NCBI GenBank assembly: GCA_003116995.1
Contig: BDSL01000084.1
Location: forward strand, 124,001 to 188,000
Direction: 5' to 3'
DNA from: Yamagishiella unicocca
Lineage: Eukaryota > Chlorophyta > Chlorophyceae > Chlamydomonadales > Volvocaceae
DNA: 64,000 bases
Part shown: piece by piece, positions 57,114 to 64,000 of the stretch
Position numbering within the stretch: the stretch's first letter is position 1
Layout of the letters: every line of letters begins with the position of its first letter
The notes under the pieces: generated by a model
What the model was told of the DNA's origin: nothing
Databases searched by the model: none
What the model saw: the letters and a program-made list of their open reading frames with translations, nothing else
Position numbers and translations under genes: made by a program

Positions 57114-60100
57114 GGCCCTCCCCTCACCCCCGTACGCTACTACCTCTCGCCCCTTGCAGACCTCCTTCGAGCCGCGCGACTCATAACGCAAGGGGCCTTC
57201 CTCGAGGCCGTACAGACGGTGCCGGCCGTGAGGGCCCTGCTAGATTGCAGCGGCGAATCCGATGCCGTACACGATGCTGACTCATACTACAACCTCGTCA
57301 GCCGTCGCGCATCGGCCGCTATGGGTGGCGCGCTGGCTACAGCTGGTGCAGATGCCGCTGAGGACAGCGCTGCTGGCCCCTCCCTGGAGCTGGGGGCGGT
57401 CCTGCTGGCGGGGGTGGCCAGCCTCCACATCTTCGGGCAGCACAACCTAACCGGGTACGTTGGGTCGTTACTGGTTGGATGGTTGCCAGTTGGAGGTTAC
57501 AGTGCGCGTGGCTTGCCTGGCCCATGATGTCGCTAGTGTGGGCGGGACGGCTGCGACTGGCAGGCAGCTGGGGGGTGTGGTTCGATGTGACACCCCCTGA
57601 CACCCCGACAGCTCCTCCTCCGCGAAACCCAACCCATGGCGACGTACCGCTCATGCCCAGCAACCCCCCCAACCGAACCAACCGAATCCACCCAACCGAA
57701 TTGACCCGCCGCAGGCCATCCTACTGCGGTCCCCCCCCCAGCCCCCTGGACCTGTTCGCCCCGGCACCCACAGCAAAACACTTCGCCGAGCCACCCCCGC
57801 GGCCGCCGCCAGGAGCCGCCGCCGCCGCCATCGCAGCCGTCATTGGTGACAGCGGCCCCGCCGCTGCCGCCGCTGCCGCCGCCGCCGCCGCTGTCAGCGG
57901 GGAGGTGGCGGCCGCGGCCTCCGAAACCACAGCCGCCTCGGGTGATGCCCCCGCCGCGGACCCAGCGGCTGCGTCCAAGCCCGACGGTCTGTGCGGCCTG
58001 GGTGTGGACTCCCTCAGCCTGGGTGACCGCTGGGCTCAGGAGCAGCTACAGCTGGACGGTGGGGTGCCTGGGCTCCAGGGGGGGAGGGTAGCTGGGGTAT
58101 GTTGGCGGGGTTGAACTGGAGGGTGTGGGGCTGGGCTCCAGGGGGGGAGGCCGTCAGATCCCGGTCAGCGCGGCTGCAGCTGCCACGAGGTGCGGAGCGG
58201 AGCTGGGCTCCAGGGGGGGGCCCTGTGGCGTATGAGAGGAGGGCCCTGTGGCTGGATAGGAGTGAGAAGGCACGTGCTAGACGAAGGGGGAGGAGGCGGG
58301 TCAAGGAACGACCGAATACGTGCCCTGGCTTCCACCGTGCCCCACACCACATCGACTCTCCTCCTCTACCCCCCCCGGGTGCCGCGGCCTTGCAGGTGAG
58401 GACGTCGTGGGGCGCTGCCCGGCGGTGCAGTGGCTGCTGCTGGCGCGGCGCCTGCTGGTGAAACCGCTGGGGCTGGGGCCGGTTTCGGAGCAGAAGCAGA
58501 AGCGGCCGCAGCAGGCGGCGGTGGAGGGGCCCGGGTCAGAGGCAGCAGCAGCTGGCTCCCAGGTACAGCACGGGCAGTTTGGTTGCTCGTCCGAATCGGA
58601 CCTTGGGGGCCACGGCGCTGAGGGGGCAGCGGCCCGCTCCTCCACGTGCCGAAGTTGCGGTTACGGTTGCCCCTCAACTACCCGCCCATCCGTGTCCACC
58701 TACCGGCCCCGCCACCCCACAGGCCGCCCACGCGCCGGCGGGGCTGTCGCCCTCCTCGTCCCCGCAGCTGCCGCTGCCTTCCCTCGCGGCCCCCTCGTGG
58801 CCCTGGTGGGCCCTACGCTGCGTGATGAGCCACCAGCACGCGCTGGACGGCCGCTCGCACTCGCTGCTGTCGGAGGCGTCTCAGGCAGGTGGCGCAGGAA
58901 GGGCCAGCGGACGCCACTGCTGGGATCGCCGACCCGCGGGCCACGCCTGACCCCCGGAACCCGCCTGACGTTCTAGTTCTAGTTCTCGCCGTTCTCGCCG
59001 CCGGTGACGTGCAGCCTAGGAAACAGCTCCGGGGGTGGCATAAAAGCCGTTGACCGGGGGGCGGATGCCACCCGCCTGCAATACTCCAGCCTAGGAAACA
59101 GCTCCGGGGGTGGCATAAAAGCCGTTGACCGGGGGGCGGATGCCACCCGCCTGCAATACTCCTCATGCTGTAACCATCCCGCGGGCTCTCACCCCCACCT
59201 CACAACCTCACAACCTCACAACCGAATAACCGAGCAATCAACCACCTCAACGGCCTCCGGCGCTCGTCATCCTCCGCATCCGCACCCTGGCACCCACCAT
59301 CAGCTAGCACCTCTTTCCTCCCCTGTCAGTACACGTGTTTCCTCCCCTCCCCCCCCGCCGACCCCACCTCCCCCCGCAGCTTATCCAGGCGCTGGTGGCT
59401 CCAGGAGCACCCTGGGCCGCCCAGCCCGCTGCCGAGGCGGCGCCTGCGCCCCCCTCCGCCCCCTCCCCCCCCTCCCCCCCCTCCGCCCCCTCCGCCCCCT
59501 CCGCGCCCTCCGCCCCGCTGGGTCTCCCGGGTCGCGAGGCTGCCGCCCTGGGCGGTGTGCTCCATGTGGAGCTGGCTCTGTGCCAGTACGCGTACGGCTA
59601 CGTGGACGCGGGGCGGCAGTACCTGGTCCGGGCGGGGCAGCTGCTGGGGCTGGAGCCGCAGCTGACGGGTGGGGCCGCAGGGCGGGGAGGGGGCTGGGGA
59701 GGGTTTCGAGGAAGACCCGTGGATTGGGGGAGGGTTTGGGGGGGCTGGGGAGGGTTGAGGAGGGCTGGGGAGGGTTTGGAGGGATTTGTCGATGTGTCTT
59801 GTGTGCGAGGTGTGTGGGCCGTCCGGCTGCAGCAGATACGTGACCGGCGGTGGCGCCGTACAGGGTGCGTCCCTCCCCGCCCTTCCTCCGCCGCACTTGG
59901 ACCCTCCCCCTCCCCCTTCCCCTTCCCCGCCTCAACGATTCAACCGACTCAACCGCTTTAACCGCCTCCCCTTCCTCCCCTTCCCCCTGCCTTGCTCCAG
60001 GTGCCATGGGCAAACGGACGGTGCACCAGGTGGACGCCAAGGTGGGGTGAGGGGCTGCATGGGGGCTGGGGGGCTGCATAGTGGCTTGGGGGGTGAGGGG

Positions 60101-63100
60101 CTGGCTGGGGAACGGGGGTGCCTTATGGCACCTGCTTCATGCCGTGTCCAGCGGCCGAGCCGTGGTCGGCGGGTTCGTTCGTTCCTCCGCTCGCCACCCC
60201 GCGCAACCCACCATCGCTGCTGCTCCTCCCTCCCCTCAGGCCCAGCTGGTGGTGGCGGTCTCCGAGTCCCTCCGTTCCGCACCGCCCCTTCCCGACTCTG
60301 ACGAACCGGTGGAGTCGCTGGGTAGGTGCTGGCCTGGCTGGCGGGCTGGCTGGGTGCCTTGCTTGCTGGCTGGCTGGCTGGCTGGGCGGTTCACATTGCT
60401 CAGAGAAGCCTTCACGAGCGTCCACCTGCGCTTAAGGACACCCCCCCCCTGGCGCAGGTCTGGACGGTGGCGGCGGCCAGCCCAGCAACCGGGAGCTGGA
60501 GGGTATGGTGGACGAGAGCGAGGTGTTCCCCGCGCCGGTGCTGGTGGGGGCGGATGGGGCGCTGCTGGAAACGAGGTGGGGGGCCGGGGGGAGGGTGTGA
60601 GGGGAGGGTATGGGGGGAGGGTGTGAGGGGAGGATAGACGGGTGTGTAAGTCACCTGTCAACGGGTGAAGCGCGCGGGTGGGGCGGTAGTCGCCAGGTAG
60701 GGTTTCCCAATGTGCCTGGTCCAGCAACTTCCGGCTGGAGGCGCCAGCTGACCTCGAGGCCAGCGCCGCAGCAGTGACACCCTGCAGTGTCCCACCGTGT
60801 CCTCTTCTCCCCCGCCGTTGTTTGTCGGCCGTGGATCCGCGGATTTCTTTAATCACCCCCCCCCACCCACCCGCCTGCCTTTCCCCCTTCCGCGGCTGCA
60901 GGTACTCGTCCCCCGAGCAGGCGCTGCTGCTGGCCTGGGCCACCGCCGTCAAGAAGGGAACCAGCGCGGACGACCTGCAGGTGCGGGGTACGACACGGGG
61001 TGCGACACGGGGTCCTTTGACAAGACATGTCATTGTGGCGCGTAGCCCCCCCTCCTGCCCTCCTCCTCCCCGCCGCTACCCTACCAACACGTCCGAGCCC
61101 GCCTCTACCCCCCAGCGGCCTGGCAGCCGCGGCCGCAGCTTCCTGCTGTCGGGCTGCCGCCGGGTGGCGCCCTCACACGCCCGCCCTCACACTCCCGCCC
61201 TCACACTCCCGCCCTCACGCTCCCGCCCTCCTCCGCTGAGCTCGCAGGAGTGGCAGATGGCTCCCTGGGTGGAGGCGGTGCTGGCGCAGAGGCGCGGGGT
61301 GTTCATGACGGCAGCGGCAGCCCGCTTGTGCAAGGTGGGGCACAGGCCGGGGGCCAAGGAAGGGGGGGTGGGGTCATCTCGCTGGCGGCTCAGTCACCCC
61401 GGGGGGGGTCGAGGGAAACCCGTCACCCCGGGGGGTGTGTGCTCCGTCCGAGGGCGTGTTCTTGCACCACCGCCTCGAGCCTTCATGACCTCCTACCTCT
61501 CCCTCCCCCCCGCATTCGCGGATCTCTCTTATGAACCCACCCACCACCAGCTACGCTCCCCACGTCGAGCAACCGGTTCTTCTTCGTAACCCCCCTGCTT
61601 CCCCTCCCCTCACCGCCCCTGCTCCCCACCCTCCTCCTCCCCCAGACCCGCCACGAGCGGTCCCGCGGCCGCACACGGGAGCGAGCCCTCCTGCAGATGG
61701 ACCAGCTGGCGGAGGCGGTGGCGGGGGTGCCGCCGCCGCCGCCGCCGGCAAGCGACGCGGCCGCGGCGGAGGCTGAGGAGTACGACGTTGCGGCGGGGGG
61801 CAGATCCGGTGACGTGGAGGTGTCGACGTCGACGTCGACGTCATCAGCGGAGGCGGGGGCGGGCCGGCGGGCGGTGCTGAGCTGGGCGGTGTGGTTCCCG
61901 CTGCAGGTGGGGCGGCTGGGGGGGTGGGCGGGGTTGCTGCGGCTGGTGGGAGGGACGAAGGACTTTGGGCGCTGTGGGCTGGGGACTAGGTTGGGCTTGG
62001 ACTCGCCGGCGGCATCGACACCTCGCCCGCTACCTCCCTCACTGCACCCTCCCCTCGCTGCCCCTCCCTCGCCCTCCGTTTCCTATGTCGTGTAACCGGG
62101 TCTCCTCGCCACACCCTCCCGGCCCCCCCGGCCAGGTGTCTCTGCGGCGGGAGGCTGCCGAGCACTACGTGTCCATGGGGCTCGTAGGTGGGTGGCTGGG
62201 ATGTGCCGGTTGCCGGTTGCCGGCACCAAGGATTCCCTGGGCCCCTGCCCCCTCGGCGATTCACGGCTTCATATGCTCGCGCGGCCCCTCCCCCTCCCCC
62301 ACATACACGGACGTTCGTTTTCCCCCTCTCCCGTCGCTTTCCATACAACCTTTAATGGTCGCACGCAGGCTCTGCTATCCGGGTGTTCGAATCGCTGGAG
62401 TTGTGGGACAGCGCCCTCACGTGCTACCGGCTGCTGGGCAAGAAGGCTCTGGCTGAGGAGCTCATCCGGAGGAGGTAGGCGCCAGGGAGGGTGTTTGTGT
62501 GGGCTTGGGGAGGTGTCGGGGAGGGGGGGAGGCTGCCACCCTGCCGGCGGACAGAAGTTAACACAGGGGAAATGAATACACACACCCTGCTCCCCGCCTT
62601 GTCGTACGTTCGTACAGGCTCGCTGTGACACCCGAGGACCCGCGGCTGTGGTGCGCGCTGGGCGACTTGCACATGGACGACAAGTGAGTGCGGTCGGGGT
62701 TGGCGTTGCGGTTAAGGCGGTTGGCGGTTGGGCTCCGACGGTTTGACGTCTCTGGCTGTTTGGAGCGGTTGCGCGCCTGTAGTACTTCATAACCTATTCG
62801 GTTGCCCCCGCCCCTTCCGCAGTCGCTGATTGTAACGATTTGTGGTCACCTGTTGTCGTACGCGCCCCCCTGCCACCTGCCATCTGTCCCCTGCCTCCCC
62901 CATCGGGTCCTGGCGTGTAACCGGGTCTCCCCCCCGCCCCCCCTGCCAGGTACTACGAGGAGGCCTGGCGGCGGTCCGGGCAGCGCCACACTCGCAGCCA
63001 GAGGAGCCTCGCCCGCAGCGCCATGGGCAGGAAGTGAGTGCGCCCCCGCAGCCCCCACCTGCCCCCGCAGCCCCCACCTGCCCCCGCCCGCCCTACGTCG

Positions 63101-63766
63101 TGACACCCCGCCTCGCCGCCTCCCTGGTCCCCCCAGCCCCCACCTGCCCCCGCCTGCCCCTCTGCCAAGCCACGACACAACCCCGCTTCCCTTCACCACC
63201 ACCACCACCGCTTTCCGCCTGCCATAGTGCTCGACGCCGCCGGTATCCAGCCAGCTGCCGCCGCCGCCCCACCCAACATGCGACCCTTCAGTTCCCTCCA
63301 AACCCCACGTCCCGCCCCCCGCCGGTCCTCCTCCTCCTCCCTCCCGCTCAGGGACTACGCCAAGGCTGCCGTGCACTGGGATGCCGCTCTGTCCCTGAAC
63401 CCGCTGCACCCCGAGGCCTGGTTTGCACTGGGCTTCTGCCACCTGCGGGCGGAGAGGCACCGCGAGGCGCTGAGGGTGGGTGCGGCCCCGTCCCCACCCG
63501 CTGCGGCCCCGCCTCCACCCGCTGCGGCCCCGCCTCCCTCCTTGACGCGTGCCAAGCTTATATTATTTTCTCCGACCTTGTCCCCGGATTCCCTCCCTCC
63601 TTCCGTCCATCAGTTTTGCTTTTCAGTGCCGGCCCGAGGGTTTCCTCCCTCGCTCCCTCCCTCCCTCCCCCCTGCAGGCCTTCACGCGGGTCACCCAGCA
63701 GGAGCCGGACAACGGGGAGGCCTGGAACAACATCGCGGCGCTGTGGATGCACCTGGGGGGGTACAG
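57114..63766 (+). CDS. TTC27: TTC27/Emw1-type TPR protein, both ends incomplete
   Basis: Eighteen exons join in phase: 57114-57454 (or from 57160), 57742-58058, 58396-58562, 58723-58884, 59380-59668, 60001-60041, 60240-60321, 60458-60575, 60725-60796, 60902-60980, 61248-61334, 61646-61906, 62136-62187, 62369-62474, 62618-62683, 62950-63033, 63352-63475 and 63678-63766; the rest is past the window. Signposts shared with human TTC27, in order: LLAGVASLHIFGQHNLTGP, WPWWALRCVMSHQHAL, TGAMGKRTVHQ, RTRERALLQMDQLAE, VWFPLQ, GSAIRVFESLELWDSALTCY, WCALGDLHMDD, YYEEAWRRSGQRHTRSQRSL, then TPR helices LNPLHPEAWFALGFCHLRAE and AFTRVTQQEPDNGEAWNNIA. It has long Ala/Pro-rich insertions absent from the animal protein. 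The yeast homologue Emw1 is essential for cell wall integrity; the molecular role is unclear. The intron after 58884 appears to start with GC (CAG|gcaggt). Confidence 0.9.
59012..59161 (+). repeat. 75-bp perfect direct duplication in a TTC27 intron
   Basis: Two back-to-back 75-bp units beginning near GCCTAGGAAACAGCTCCGGG and ending GCCTGCAATACTCC, identical over the part I compared. Both are inside the intron 58885-59379. The unit itself contains a short inverted repeat (GGTGGCAT / ATGCCACC). Confidence 0.9.
59702..59727 (-). repeat. Intronic dispersed repeat B, copy 4 (partial, inverted)
   Basis: Minus strand reads CAATCCACGGGTCTTCCTCG followed by AAACC, matching the right end of repeat B. 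It lies in the TTC27 intron 59669-60000, antisense. Confidence 0.7.
60812..60855 (+). repeat. Intronic dispersed repeat C, copy 3
   Basis: CGCCGTTGTTTGTCGGCCGT then GGATCCGCGGATTTC. It fills about 40 percent of the 105-nt TTC27 intron 60797-60901. A weaker partial match (CATTCGCGGATCTCTCTTAT) lies at 61512-61531 in a later intron of the same gene. Confidence 0.8.
61559..61596 (+). repeat. Intronic repeat D, copy 3
   Basis: CCCACGTCGAGCAACCGGTT then CTTCTTCGTAACCCCCC, in the TTC27 intron 61335-61645, sense orientation. Counterpart of 49447-49483. Confidence 0.6.
62070..62110 (+). repeat. Intronic dispersed repeat A, copy 4
   Basis: CGCCCTCCGTTTCCTATGTC then GTGTAACCGGGTCTCCTCGC, ending about 25 nt before the acceptor of the TTC27 intron 61907-62135. 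Confidence 0.85.
62903..62930 (+). repeat. Intronic dispersed repeat A, copy 5 (partial)
   Basis: Keeps TCCTGGCGTGTAACCGGGTC but has lost the left part. It ends about 19 nt before the acceptor of the TTC27 intron 62684-62949. Confidence 0.7.
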
Positions 63767-64000
63767 GTGGGGGCCGGGCAGGGAGGGGGGTGGGGAGGGC
63801 GGCAGCAGGGGGGCAGCAGGGGGGGGCACTTGAGGCGGCCAGGGAGACTCATTGAGTCGGCGCATTTGCCGGCAGCAGCAAACACACCACCTAGCGACCC
63901 AAGCCCACGCGTGTGGCGTCCCACATCCACCTCGGCGGACCTCCTCCCCGACGAACACGCTCCCGCAGCCGACCCCCCCGGCCCCCTCTCCTCCCCTCCC
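63767..64000 (+). other. TTC27 intron running to the window end
   Basis: Follows the donor AG|gtgggg at 63767. No acceptor plus in-phase TPR exon was recognised before 64000, so the gene continues outside. Confidence 0.6.

Overview
The window looks like nuclear DNA of a green alga of the volvocine/Chlamydomonas type. The evidence is intron-dense genes with mostly short exons, GC-rich pyrimidine-tract introns, TGTAA polyadenylation signals, Ala/Gly/Pro/Gln-rich protein linkers, and a gene set containing a plastid fibrillin, a plant-type UDP-arabinose 4-epimerase and a mitochondrial complex I assembly factor. I could not run a search, so the species is not assigned. All gene models below were spliced by eye; unless stated otherwise, exon phases add up across every junction.

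Layout. (1) 273-2153, + strand: 3' part of a PAP/fibrillin gene. (2) 3296-11471, +: a large gene for a multi-pass membrane protein of about 769 residues with an N-terminal EF-hand, family not recognised. (3) 16198-33723, +: three tandem paralogues of an unrecognised, apparently lineage-specific gene, embedded in long gene-poor DNA of visibly lower GC. (4) 33.7-39.2 kb: no convincing gene, but one promoter-like block of exact 21-bp repeats plus a TATA box. (5) 39272-63766: a compact gene-dense block holding a UDP-arabinose/UDP-glucose 4-epimerase (+), an NDUFAF2-like complex I assembly factor (-), a TLC-domain ceramide-synthase-like protein (-), a predicted N-myristoylated PH-like protein (+) and a TTC27/Emw1 TPR protein (+, running off the window end).

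The conserved genes are ordinary housekeeping functions (plastid lipid bodies, nucleotide-sugar supply for wall or glycoprotein, complex I assembly, sphingolipid-type membrane enzyme, TPR scaffold) and show no operon-like logic. The unusual material is the three-copy gene family with a gene-conversion-like patch and a repeated L-[WR]-P-L motif, and a set of short dispersed repeats found only inside introns of unrelated genes. One of these repeats lies close to the 3' splice site in three introns. Other points of interest are several GC-AG introns, a 26-nt microexon, and a ceramide synthase homologue whose second Lag1 signature (HD..D) is degenerate.
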